Shown here: piece by piece, positions 35,875 through 44,025 of the stretch
How positions within the stretch are numbered: position 1 is the stretch's first letter
Layout: each line of letters opens with the position of its first letter
Made by a program: the position numbers and the translations under genes
Notes under the pieces: generated by a model
Databases searched by the model: none
Told to the model about the DNA's origin: nothing
The model's input: only the letters and a program-made list of their open reading frames with translations
Assembly: GCF_019923745.1 (NCBI RefSeq)
Contig: NZ_JAANOG010000013.1
Location: forward strand, 1 to 55,579
Source of the DNA: Aquirufa aurantiipilula
Lineage (GTDB): Bacteria; Bacteroidota; Bacteroidia; Cytophagales; Spirosomataceae
Length of the DNA: 55,579 nt
Reading direction: 5' to 3'

Positions 35875-36805
35875 GCCAAAGAAAAAAGGATTGATTGTTC
35901 GCTCCACGGGCTCCTGGTATGAGATTCGTTCGGAAGAAGGAAAGGTGTATAATGGACGTTTGAAAGGGAAATTTAAATTAAAAGGTCCTCAGACCTCTAA
36001 TCCCATTGCCGTGGGGGATTGGGTCATTTACGAAATGGAAGATGAAGTACATCAAACTGTTTTGATAGTGGAGATTTTACCTCGACAAAACTATTTGATT
36101 CGAAAGTCTGTCCATAAAACGGGTCAAGGGCAATTGTTAGCCGCCAATATTGATCAAGCCATTTTCATCATGACGTATAAAATGCCTAAAACATCTTTGG
36201 GCTTTTTGGATCGATTTTTAGTGACCGCAGAGGCATTTCGCATCCCGGTACAAATTGTATTCAATAAAATGGATTTGCTAAATGAAGAGGAGCAAGATCA
36301 GGTTTTTGAATGGGCTGGTTTATATCAATCCTTAGGATATGGAATATTGTTTACTTCCATACCCAAAGAACAAGGCATAGATGAGTTTAAAGACATGTTT
36401 CAAGGTAAGGTATCCTTGATGTCGGGTCATTCTGGTGTAGGGAAATCCAGTTTGATGAACATCGTTGCCCCCGATTTACATATCAAAACGAAGGAGGTTT
36501 CTGATTTTGCTCAAAAAGGAGTACACACTACTACCTATGCCACCATGTGGGAGCTAGGGGAAAATACCTATTTGATTGATAGCCCAGGAATAAAGGAATT
36601 GGGAATTTTAGAAATTGAAAAAGAAGAATTGGCGCATTATTTTCCCGAAATGCGTGAACTTCTAGGCAAATGTAAGTTTAATAATTGCATGCATTTGTCG
36701 GAACCTGGCTGTGTAGTGCGAGAGGCATTAGAAGAGGGTGAAATAGCAGAGTCGAGGTATTTTAGTTATTTGAGTATGCTTGAAAATAATGATAATAGAC
36801 GCTAA
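35867..36805 (+). CDS. rsgA: Ribosome small subunit-dependent GTPase A
   Basis: RsgA (YjeQ) is a circularly permuted GTPase that checks the 30S decoding centre late in assembly. Order of motifs: an OB domain (about 1-75), G4 NKMDLL, G1 GHSGVGKSSLMN, switch G2 GVHTTTY, G3 DSPGIKELG, and the C-terminal zinc knuckle CKFNNCMHLSEPGC (Cys, Cys, His, Cys). It is 312 residues, start ATG at 35867 inside the end of waaA. It is the third ribosome-state factor in the window, with rsfS and hpf. Confidence 0.96.
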   Translation: MTEPKKKGLIVRSTGSWYEIRSEEGKVYNGRLKGKFKLKGPQTSNPIAVGDWVIYEMEDEVHQTVLIVEILPRQNYLIRKSVHKTGQGQLLAANIDQAIFIMTYKMPKTSLGFLDRFLVTAEAFRIPVQIVFNKMDLLNEEEQDQVFEWAGLYQSLGYGILFTSIPKEQGIDEFKDMFQGKVSLMSGHSGVGKSSLMNIVAPDLHIKTKEVSDFAQKGVHTTTYATMWELGENTYLIDSPGIKELGILEIEKEELAHYFPEMRELLGKCKFNNCMHLSEPGCVVREALEEGEIAESRYFSYLSMLENNDNRR

Positions 36806-36818
36806 ACCTAAAAAAACG

Positions 36819-37736
36819 ATGAACAAAGAATTATTATGGGGGATTGATTTGGGGGGGACAAAGATTGAATGTGCGGTTTTGGATAAACAGAATCCAAGTC
36901 AAGTAGTTGTAAGAGAACGCATTGATACTGAATCAGCTAAGGGATATGATCATATCATTGCACAAATTAAGGTTTTGGTTGACCGAGTAACGGGTATCAT
37001 TGGAGAAAAACCTAAGGCCATAGGATTTGCTACACCCGGTGTGTTAAATCCATTGACCAATACCATGAAAAATTGTAATACGGTATGTTTGAATGGACAA
37101 GCTTTAGCCACAGATTTAGCTAATACCTTAGGCTGTGAAGTTAAGCTAGCCAATGATGCCAATTGCTTTGCTTTAGCAGAAACTTTGTTAGGTGCCGTGC
37201 AAGATGTTAATCCAAATGCAGAAGTCGCTTTTGGGGTTATTATGGGAACGGGAGTAGGAGGAGGCTTAGTGGTTCATGGTAAAATAATCAATGGCTTACA
37301 TGGCATTGGTGGCGAATGGGGACATAATATTTTGGAAGATGATGGCGATGCTTGTTATTGTGGTAAATCGGGTTGTGTGGAAACGGTCATTTCAGGACCT
37401 GCTTTGGAGAAATATTATGAAAAGCATTCGGGTAAAAAAATGAAGTTAAAGGAGATTTTGCAGGCTGCCAAGGACCATTCGGATGCAGACGCCGAAGCGA
37501 CGGTCGAGCGAATGGTGGATTATTTTGGAAGGGCTATTTCTACCTTAATCAATGTGCTCGATCCAGATGTTATTGTGATTGGCGGTGGTGTCGGTAATGT
37601 TGATTTATTGTATTCAGAGGGCTACGAGCGCATTAAAAAGTATATTTTTAATTCTAGAGAGGTGCATACACCTGTGGTTAAACCCAAATTGGGGGATAGT
37701 GCAGGGGTGTTTGGAGCGGCGATGTTGTATAGCTAA
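36819..37736 (+). CDS. ROK-family sugar kinase (glucokinase-like)
   Basis: The 305-residue kinase phosphorylates a hexose, most likely glucose. The phosphate loop is WGIDLGGTKIE at the N-terminus, followed by GFATPGVLNP, NDANCFALAE, GVIMGTGVGGGLV, the ROK signature and the zinc motif CYCGKSGCVE. The ExGH part of the sugar-binding site appears as GGEWGHNIL. The ATG at 36819 (MNKELLWG) gives the normal start; an upstream ATG at 36780 would overlap rsgA. It ends in a bidirectional terminator shared with the acyltransferase gene. Confidence 0.93.
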   Translation: MNKELLWGIDLGGTKIECAVLDKQNPSQVVVRERIDTESAKGYDHIIAQIKVLVDRVTGIIGEKPKAIGFATPGVLNPLTNTMKNCNTVCLNGQALATDLANTLGCEVKLANDANCFALAETLLGAVQDVNPNAEVAFGVIMGTGVGGGLVVHGKIINGLHGIGGEWGHNILEDDGDACYCGKSGCVETVISGPALEKYYEKHSGKKMKLKEILQAAKDHSDADAEATVERMVDYFGRAISTLINVLDPDVIVIGGGVGNVDLLYSEGYERIKKYIFNSREVHTPVVKPKLGDSAGVFGAAMLYS

Positions 37737-37753
37737 TTAATATACCCGTTAAT

Positions 37754-37789
37754 AAAAAAGCTCATTAGAATCACTAATGAGCTTTTTTT
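37754..37789. terminator. Bidirectional terminator between the ROK kinase and the membrane acyltransferase
   Basis: AAAAAAGCTCATTAG (37754-37768), loop AATCA, CTAATGAGC and seven T residues. Outer A/T runs let it act on both strands. Confidence 0.92.
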
Positions 37790-37808
37790 ATGACTGGTAA
37801 ATCTAGTT

Positions 37809-38915
37809 CTACACTTTTAAGAACCATTTTTTGCGGTAGAATACATAACAAATTATCCAGCAAAGCATTACAAAACTGATGGCATAAGCCAAAGAACCAT
37901 TGTACTTACCTAGGACAGGTTCAAATAGGTGCCAATACATCCAATTACTAGCCGAGGTAGTACCATCTCCTTCCGCAATTTGCCATTTGTTTAATTGAAT
38001 GGCCAAGAGCTCTGAAATACCATAGGCTAAAATAGAATTGGTACCAAAGACCAAGAAAAAGGTATTAGCAAATTTCCTTTCTTTGATTTCAATCCACCAA
38101 TAGATCAAGGCAATTAAGATAAAGTCAATGCCTGCACATAGGAGGACAAAAGAGCTAGACCACAGTTTTTTGTTGATAGGAAAGGCTAAATCCCAAATCA
38201 AAGCCAAGACAATAAGACCTGCTCCTGCACTTACTAGCGGGAATGTGACTTCTTTTCCATCGGCTTTTCTTTTTTCTAAAAAGAGGCTTACTTGATAACC
38301 AAACAAACAGGTAGAAAAGGCAGGTAAAGTACTTAATAAGCCTTCTGGATCAAAGGCGATACCGTCGCCATGATATAAATGTGAAGGACCAAATAAGAAT
38401 AAATCAAGCTTACGAACAGCATTGGTACCCAAATCAAAAGCAGCACCTTGATCTCCGAAAACAAGCATTAAAATCCAATAAAGCAATAAAATGGCCACAT
38501 TGACTCCCGTAAGCCATTTTTCCTCAATGAGTAAAACAATAAATGATATGGCACAGTATGACAGCGCTATCCTAGGCAATACGTTGAGAAAACGCATATT
38601 TTCTAAGGAAAAATCGAGGAATGGAAAGTAAAAAATAAGGTAATTGATGAGAAATAATAAGACTGTTCTTTTTAAAATCTTATTCCTCAATGTAGGTGTC
38701 AATTGAAATTGAAATGACTTAAAGGCAAAGCGCATGGCTACCCCCACCATGAACAAGAAAGAAGGAAAGACTAAGTCAGTTGGAGTAAATCCATGCCAAC
38801 TAGCATGTTTTAAAGGAGCATAGGTAAACTCTCCATTTCCAGAGGTATTGACCAAAATCATCATGGCTAAGGTGATACCCCGAAAAATGTCTAGGGAAAG
38901 AAAGCGTGTTTTCAT
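37809..38915 (-). CDS. HGSNAT-like multipass membrane acyltransferase (NagX/DUF5009-type)
   Basis: The 368-residue protein has about ten transmembrane helices. The N-terminal RFLSLDIFRGITLAMMILVN and the following GFTPTDLVFPSFLFMVGVAM block are diagnostic for the heparan-alpha-glucosaminide N-acetyltransferase/NagX family. Members acetylate or otherwise modify amino sugars across the membrane; the substrate here is unknown. It lies 6 bp downstream of the T9SS protease and next to a sugar kinase on the opposite strand. A role in cell-wall or chitin sugar turnover is possible but only an inference. Confidence 0.88.
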   Translation of the reverse strand: MKTRFLSLDIFRGITLAMMILVNTSGNGEFTYAPLKHASWHGFTPTDLVFPSFLFMVGVAMRFAFKSFQFQLTPTLRNKILKRTVLLFLINYLIFYFPFLDFSLENMRFLNVLPRIALSYCAISFIVLLIEEKWLTGVNVAILLLYWILMLVFGDQGAAFDLGTNAVRKLDLFLFGPSHLYHGDGIAFDPEGLLSTLPAFSTCLFGYQVSLFLEKRKADGKEVTFPLVSAGAGLIVLALIWDLAFPINKKLWSSSFVLLCAGIDFILIALIYWWIEIKERKFANTFFLVFGTNSILAYGISELLAIQLNKWQIAEGDGTTSASNWMYWHLFEPVLGKYNGSLAYAISFVMLCWIICYVFYRKKWFLKV

Positions 38916-38921
38916 GTAGGT

Positions 38922-40583
38922 TTAGTTTGAAAAATAAAAAGGAATCACTTGTTGGGTGATTTTATCCGTAAATCTAAAATAATATTTACCAGAAACGAGG
39001 GGAGGAGGGTAAAAATCTTGTTGGGAATTGGTCCAAGTAAATTCATGAATAATAGCCCCCCAATTGCTAATTAGCTCCACTTTGATCTCTGTAGATAGCT
39101 CTCGATCTAAATGAATAGCTTCTCCTAAGGACACCACATTGGGGTAGATTTGAATCTTTGGCTTTTCCAAAGCTGCTGTACTTAGAATAGGATTTAGCAG
39201 TTTATCTATTCGGTTAAAGTTCGGAACTCCGTATCCTAAGGAATTATCTGGATTATTACTTTGATGGCCTGATTGCCGAATGGCATTCATGATTTGCCAA
39301 GGTGATTTTGTGGGGTTTGCTTGCAAAGTACCTGCCACTAATCCAGCAATGAGGGGTGCTGCAAAGGAAGTTCCATTGGAAGATGTATATGTCCCCAAAT
39401 AGGTGCCAATAACGGTAGCCTGCCCCATCGCCGCCACATCGGGTTTGATTCGCCCATCAGAACTAGGTCCCCAAGAGCTAAAACTGGCACGAAGTAGGGA
39501 TTTATCCACGGCCGCTACGGCAAGTATGGAGTCTGCATCGGCTGGGGATGCAATGTATTTCCAAGCAGCTGCTCCATCATTTCCCGCAGAAATAGTACAA
39601 ATGATACCTCTTTGTGCAGCCCAAGCCGCAGCTTTACTACTTAAGGCTGTTTTGCCATTCATTTCCGCATAGGTATGATTACTTGATTTTACATCAAATA
39701 CGGTATAGCCCAGCGAAGAGCTAATAACATCGGTACCTAAACTATCTGCCCATTCAGCGCCCCGTAGCCAATTAACTTCTTCCACTATTTTTTCGGTACT
39801 TCCTTCTTCTGTTTGAGCTAATGCCAATTGTGCTTGATAGGCTGTTCCAATGAGTTTGCCGGGAGTATAGCCAGCTATGGTACTTAAAACATGCGTCCCA
39901 TGTGAACCCTGGCTATATACGTCAGTCAAACCCGGTGTTGTAGTCAGGGTGGAAATGATTCTTTTTTCGGAAAAAGCCTTTTGTAGATAGGGCGTATTAT
40001 TGGCATTTAGGAAGCCCTCATCCAATAAGCTAATCAGTATGCCCTCTCCATGGAAACCTTTGATATGCATACTGTTAACGCCCAATTGACTGATTTGTAT
40101 GCTGGAGTTTCCATAATCTAAACTATCAGCTAAGGTGATGGATGCTTGGGCTAATTCAGTTAGTTTGGGTTTTTTCTTTAAAATTTGAAAACTGGAACTG
40201 GAATCAATGGGGTAAGCATAATATAAACCTTTGACACCTGCCTGATTTAAGGTCTTGGCTAAATCTTTTGGTTTTTGTTGAATCAAGGCTCCATTAATCC
40301 ATTTCAAAGGAAAAAGTATTTTAGCTCCGCTTTTTTGAACATTTAATAAATATTCTGGGTTTACAGGTAAGTCTTGTTCTTTCAGACTAATCTTATGTTT
40401 TTTCCTGCGTTCTATCGATCGAGCACTAAGAAACTTATCAGGTTGGGAAATAGAATAAGGAGAGTTGGCTTTATCTTTAAATAAAATGAGGTATCGGTAG
40501 CTGTCATTCTGAGCCCAAGTATGGCTACAGCTTAACAGTAAACTGATAAAAAAAAGGAGATAAAGTGGTTTAATGAAAGACAT
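38922..40583 (-). CDS. Subtilisin-like serine protease with T9SS sorting tail
   Basis: The S8-family catalytic triad is visible: Asp in ISLLDEGF (near residue 190), His in SQGSHGTHVLS and Ser in NGTSFAAPLIAG. Residues 1-24 (up to HTWAQ) are a signal peptide, and residues about 25-150 an inhibitor-like pro-region. The last 75 residues (IQIYPNVVSLGEAIHL to PFYFSN) match the type A C-terminal sorting domain used by the type IX secretion system, with the SGKYYFRF strand. The protein should be exported and surface-bound or released. It has 553 residues. It starts 53 bp from the divergent metal operon. Confidence 0.9.
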   Translation of the reverse strand: MSFIKPLYLLFFISLLLSCSHTWAQNDSYRYLILFKDKANSPYSISQPDKFLSARSIERRKKHKISLKEQDLPVNPEYLLNVQKSGAKILFPLKWINGALIQQKPKDLAKTLNQAGVKGLYYAYPIDSSSSFQILKKKPKLTELAQASITLADSLDYGNSSIQISQLGVNSMHIKGFHGEGILISLLDEGFLNANNTPYLQKAFSEKRIISTLTTTPGLTDVYSQGSHGTHVLSTIAGYTPGKLIGTAYQAQLALAQTEEGSTEKIVEEVNWLRGAEWADSLGTDVISSSLGYTVFDVKSSNHTYAEMNGKTALSSKAAAWAAQRGIICTISAGNDGAAAWKYIASPADADSILAVAAVDKSLLRASFSSWGPSSDGRIKPDVAAMGQATVIGTYLGTYTSSNGTSFAAPLIAGLVAGTLQANPTKSPWQIMNAIRQSGHQSNNPDNSLGYGVPNFNRIDKLLNPILSTAALEKPKIQIYPNVVSLGEAIHLDRELSTEIKVELISNWGAIIHEFTWTNSQQDFYPPPLVSGKYYFRFTDKITQQVIPFYFSN

Positions 40584-40636
40584 TAAGCTAATATATTTAA
40601 TTAATGTGTAAATTTGATTGTTTCAAACATATTTTG

Positions 40637-41047
40637 ATGAAAAGCGCTATCCAACGTTTTTTCTTGGTGTTCTTGTCAGCATGGCTACTAATGGGTCATG
40701 TAGGCTTTGCTTATCGTATATCGGATTGTTTGGTTACAGGAAAAAAGAAGATTAGCTGGACTGCCCTCAATGCTCCGCAATCCCCTTCTTCAACCAAAGA
40801 AACAAGCATTTCTCGGGCAGCATGTTATGATTATGCCCACATTCAGGTCAAATTTGGTTTTGATCAACAGGTAAAAAAGGTACAAAATTCCCTTGAACAG
40901 ACACAGTTGTGTTCTGAAGTGTTTGTTCCAAGGTTTTCTAATACAGCTTCTTTCGTTGTCATTGATTCGGAAGAACCAATTCAAGCATCCTCTTATTTAA
41001 AGCCATTGCATGAGCGACTGGCATTTATACAGCGTTACAATATTTGA
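40637..41047 (+). CDS. Small exported protein, degenerate HYC_CC_PP-like, first gene of the metal operon
   Basis: The 136-residue product has a signal peptide (MKSAIQRFFLVFLSAWLLMG). Downstream of it the Bacteroidota HYC_CC_PP family would have an NVG....HYC motif and later a CC.D motif. Here the aligned places read HVGFAYRISDC and AACYDYAHI, so the histidine and one cysteine are lost. Length, position before the TonB receptor and the hydrophobic end match that family. The role is unknown; metal sensing or shuttling in the periplasm is inferred from context. I prefer the ATG at 40637; an upstream ATG at 40604 would add CKFDCFKHIL and spoil the signal peptide. A stem-loop at 41046-41078 follows directly. 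Confidence 0.6.
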   Translation: MKSAIQRFFLVFLSAWLLMGHVGFAYRISDCLVTGKKKISWTALNAPQSPSSTKETSISRAACYDYAHIQVKFGFDQQVKKVQNSLEQTQLCSEVFVPRFSNTASFVVIDSEEPIQASSYLKPLHERLAFIQRYNI

Positions 41048-41078
41048 GAAACATCGATTCTATTTAGAATGATTTCTC
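41046..41078 (+). promoter_or_regulatory. Stem-loop between the HYC_CC_PP-like gene and the receptor gene
   Basis: GAGAAA (41046-41051) and TTTCTC (41073-41078) plus an inner ATTCT/AGAAT pair form an interrupted hairpin, followed by ATCTTTTATTG. It could be a weak attenuator before the TonB receptor. The stem begins inside the stop codon of the upstream gene. Confidence 0.35.
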
Positions 41079-41096
41079 ATCTTTTATTGTAATCAT

Positions 41097-43331
41097 ATGT
41101 CAATTCACCGAATTATATTGTTGGGATTGCTTTTTACCTTCTCGGTAGCATTACCCTATAGCTTTGGACAAGTGGTCCAAGGTCGAGTTATGAGCTTAGA
41201 CGCTCAAGGAAACATGGAAGACCTTGTCGGCGCTTCTGTTTATTTCAAACCCATCAAAAAGGGAACTTTAACCGACGTTAAAGGAGCTTTTTCTTTGGAT
41301 GTACAAGGTAAAACAGGTTGGATGATTTTCAGCTCAACTGGCTTTATCAACGACTCTATTTTTGTCGATAAGAATCAATTTTTGCATGTTCATTTAAAGC
41401 CAGCGAACAAAGAGTTGAGCGAAGTACGTGTTGTAGCTGCGCCAGGTAATCATGATGATGTGGCCACACTTCATACGGAAATCTTAACGATGAAGACCTT
41501 GGCTAAAGCGGCCTGCTGTAATTTGTCGGAAAGCTTTGAAACCAATGCCTCGGTATCCGTAAGCTTTGCAGATGCGGTGACAGGAGCCAAGCAGATTCAA
41601 TTGTTAGGTTTATCGGGTACTTACGTGCAAACCAATGTAGAAAATATTCCCTCCATTCGCGGATTAAAAACCACTTATGGCTTAAATTATTTACCTGGAA
41701 CTTGGATTAAATCCATTGATTTGGCAAAAGGTCAAAGCTCTGTAGTCAATGGTTATGAGTCGATTACCGGAGGAATTAACGTAGAGCTAGCCAAACCAGA
41801 TACCTCTGAAAAGTATTTTTTGAATGTGTATACGAATTCCCAAGGTCGATTTGAAATCAATCAACAAGGGGCTCATAAATTCAACTCAAGATTATCCACT
41901 GGGATTTTCACGCATTATTCCAAGCAAGCAGCTCGTTTAGATGGGAATGGAGATGGGTTCATGGATTTACCGCTTTTCGATTTATGGAATGTCCTGAATC
42001 GCTGGAAGTATGCTACGGATCGTTGGATGGTTCAATGGGGCGCATCGTACCTGTATGAAAATCGTTTGGCAGGTCAAAATAAATTTGATGAAAATACGTC
42101 TAACCGCTTTTTGGTGTATGGATTTGGAAGTAGGACATCTCGATTTGAAACCTTTGCCAAGATTGCAAGATTGTTTCCTGATAAGCCTTATCAAGGTTTG
42201 GGCTTAATTTTGAATACAGCACAGCATCAAAATGACTCCTATTTTGCATTTAAAAACTATATGGGCAGGGAGCAAAGCATGTACGCCAATTTGATTTATC
42301 AATCCATCTTTGACAATACCAATCATAGCTGGAAAGCAGGTGCCAGTTTTTTATATGATTCCTACCAAGAGCGATATATTGATTCAACTTTTGCTCGGAC
42401 GGAATTAGTACCTGGGACATTTTTTGAATATACTTGGACTGTACCCAATCACTTAACCATGGTGTTAGGGAATCGCATGGATTGGCATAATCAATTTGGA
42501 GCGCAGTGGGTACCTAGATGGCATTTGAAGTGGGATGCAGCGGAGGATTGGATTGTGCGCTTATCAGCTGGAAAAGGTTGGCGACGAGTAAATCCTTTGG
42601 CAGAAAATATGGGATTCTTGGCTAATGGAAGAAGATTGGTGCTTTTAGGTGATTTGAATCCCATGGAAAAAGCCTGGAATTTCGGGGCTACTTTGACAAA
42701 GAATTTCCAAATTGGTACTAGAAAAGGAAGTCTAGTATTGGATGCTTTCCGTACTGATTTTGAAAAGCAATGGATAGTAGATATGGAAAATGGAGGTGAG
42801 ATTCGTATGTATAGTAATCCTGGGGTTTCCTTTGCAAACAGCTGGCAAGCAGAATTAAATTATAGTCCAGCGAAACGATTGGAGCTGAAAGCTGCTTATC
42901 GTTATCAAGATGTGCAAGCTGATTATTTGACAATGAAGGGGACAATAAATCGCCTATCCAAGGCCTATTTAAATAAGGATCGGGTATTGGTGAATATCGC
43001 CTATTCCACACCTTATGAAAAGTGGAAATATGACTTAACTTGGCAATGGAATGGCAGTAGGAGAATTCCTAACGGAAGTATAACACATGTGCATGACGTG
43101 GGTAGTCCAACTTTGTCAGCCACCGCATTTTCTACGGTATATGCGCAGGTAACTCGTCAATTCAAAAAGTGGGAAATATATGTAGGTGCTGAAAATCTGT
43201 TTAATTTTACTCAAACTAATCCAATCATGTCTGCCAAAGATCCGTTCAGTCGGGGATTTGATGCTACCATGGTATGGGGGCCTATTGTAGGTCGAATGGT
43301 TTATACTGGAATGCGTTATAAAATTCAATAA
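41097..43331 (+). CDS. TonB-dependent receptor of the metal-handling type
   Basis: This 744-residue outer-membrane receptor has a signal peptide (residues 1-25), a CarboxypepD_reg-like domain (about 27-105: VVQGRV...LVGASVYFKP..GTLTDVKGAFSL), a plug (about 110-225) and a 22-strand-type barrel up to the C-terminus. The plug contains KAACCNLSESFETN, where the CC pair is common in receptors linked with copper operons; NGYESITGGINVEL ends the plug. The substrate is likely a metal complex, judged from the neighbours. It is followed after 11 bp by the heavy-metal-binding-domain gene. Confidence 0.9.
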   Translation: MSIHRIILLGLLFTFSVALPYSFGQVVQGRVMSLDAQGNMEDLVGASVYFKPIKKGTLTDVKGAFSLDVQGKTGWMIFSSTGFINDSIFVDKNQFLHVHLKPANKELSEVRVVAAPGNHDDVATLHTEILTMKTLAKAACCNLSESFETNASVSVSFADAVTGAKQIQLLGLSGTYVQTNVENIPSIRGLKTTYGLNYLPGTWIKSIDLAKGQSSVVNGYESITGGINVELAKPDTSEKYFLNVYTNSQGRFEINQQGAHKFNSRLSTGIFTHYSKQAARLDGNGDGFMDLPLFDLWNVLNRWKYATDRWMVQWGASYLYENRLAGQNKFDENTSNRFLVYGFGSRTSRFETFAKIARLFPDKPYQGLGLILNTAQHQNDSYFAFKNYMGREQSMYANLIYQSIFDNTNHSWKAGASFLYDSYQERYIDSTFARTELVPGTFFEYTWTVPNHLTMVLGNRMDWHNQFGAQWVPRWHLKWDAAEDWIVRLSAGKGWRRVNPLAENMGFLANGRRLVLLGDLNPMEKAWNFGATLTKNFQIGTRKGSLVLDAFRTDFEKQWIVDMENGGEIRMYSNPGVSFANSWQAELNYSPAKRLELKAAYRYQDVQADYLTMKGTINRLSKAYLNKDRVLVNIAYSTPYEKWKYDLTWQWNGSRRIPNGSITHVHDVGSPTLSATAFSTVYAQVTRQFKKWEIYVGAENLFNFTQTNPIMSAKDPFSRGFDATMVWGPIVGRMVYTGMRYKIQ

Positions 43332-43342
43332 ATAGAAAAACA

Positions 43343-43561
43343 ATGAAAAATGTAATCATGATGGCAGGTCTTATGTTGGGAACATATGGCTTGATGGCAC
43401 AAGAAAAGCAAGAGCATAAGCACGACACCAGCAAAGCAGGTGCGGATAAAAAAGAAGTTTATCAATGTCCGATGAAATGCGAGGGAAATAAGACCTATGC
43501 TAAAAAAGGGAAGTGTCCAGCTTGCACGATGGAATTAAAAGCAGTTAAAAAAGCAGCCTAA
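43343..43561 (+). CDS. Small exported heavy metal-binding domain protein
   Basis: The 72-residue protein has a signal peptide (about 1-19, ending LMAQ), a His-rich stretch (EHKHD) and one heavy-metal-binding domain: CPMKC at 42-46 and KGKCPACTMEL with Cys58 and Cys61. The usual domain has CPMHP in place of CPMKC, so this one has a fifth cysteine instead of histidine-proline. Such domains are found in copper efflux and CusB-type proteins. The stop overlaps the next start as TAATG, so translation is coupled. Confidence 0.88.
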   Translation: MKNVIMMAGLMLGTYGLMAQEKQEHKHDTSKAGADKKEVYQCPMKCEGNKTYAKKGKCPACTMELKAVKKAA

Positions 43562-43899
43562 TGAAAAAGTTAATTTTAGCAGCCTTATTGGCTTTGCCTT
43601 TTGTTACATTGGCGGGGCCTAAACAAACGGTTAAAATCAAGACCTCAGCTATTTGTGAAATGTGCAAAGAGCGCATTGAGAAGAATTTAGCATTGAGCAA
43701 AGTGATTTCTAAATCAGACTTGGATTTGAAAGACAAGACCATTTCGGTAGAATACAACCCTAAAAAGACAGATGTGGCGGCTATCAAGCGTGCCATTGCT
43801 GAAGTGGGATATGATGCTGATGAAGTTGTAGCAGATAGCAAAAGCTATGAAAAATTACCTTCTTGTTGCAAGAAAGGTGCTGCTGCATCAGCTCATTAA
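43561..43899 (+). CDS. Exported HMA-domain metal-binding protein
   Basis: The 112-residue protein has a signal peptide (about 1-18) and a heavy-metal-associated domain: SAICEMCKERIEKNL with Cys32 and Cys35, then ISVEYNPKKTDVAAIKRAIAEVGYDADEV as the beta-alpha-beta remainder. The tail carries LPSCCKKG (Cys102-Cys103) and ends in His112, possible extra metal ligands. With export it resembles periplasmic copper chaperones or MerP. It is the last gene of the operon; a large palindrome follows. Confidence 0.9.
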   Translation: MKKLILAALLALPFVTLAGPKQTVKIKTSAICEMCKERIEKNLALSKVISKSDLDLKDKTISVEYNPKKTDVAAIKRAIAEVGYDADEVVADSKSYEKLPSCCKKGAAASAH

Positions 43900-43920
43900 T
43901 TCGAGTAAAAAACTCAACAT

Positions 43921-43985
43921 CAACGCTCTTTTTCTAACGCTGGCAAGGTTCCAAACCTTGACAGCGTTGAGCGTTGTAACGTTTT
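43921..43985. repeat. Double palindrome, REP-like, possible terminator
   Basis: An inner hairpin is made of AACGCTG-G-CAAGGTT (43936-43950), loop CCA, and AACCTTG-A-CAGCGTT (43954-43968), with one mismatch. Outer arms CAACGCTC (43921-43928) and GAGCGTTG (43969-43976) pair as well, with a 7-base bulge. TAACGTTTTTC follows. The core CAAGGTT..AACCTTG reminds me of dispersed palindromes in Cytophagales genomes. It separates the metal operon from the convergent tex gene. Confidence 0.75.
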
Positions 43986-44025
43986 TCAAATCAATTTTGT
44001 TGTCCAATAACTTGATAATGTTGGA

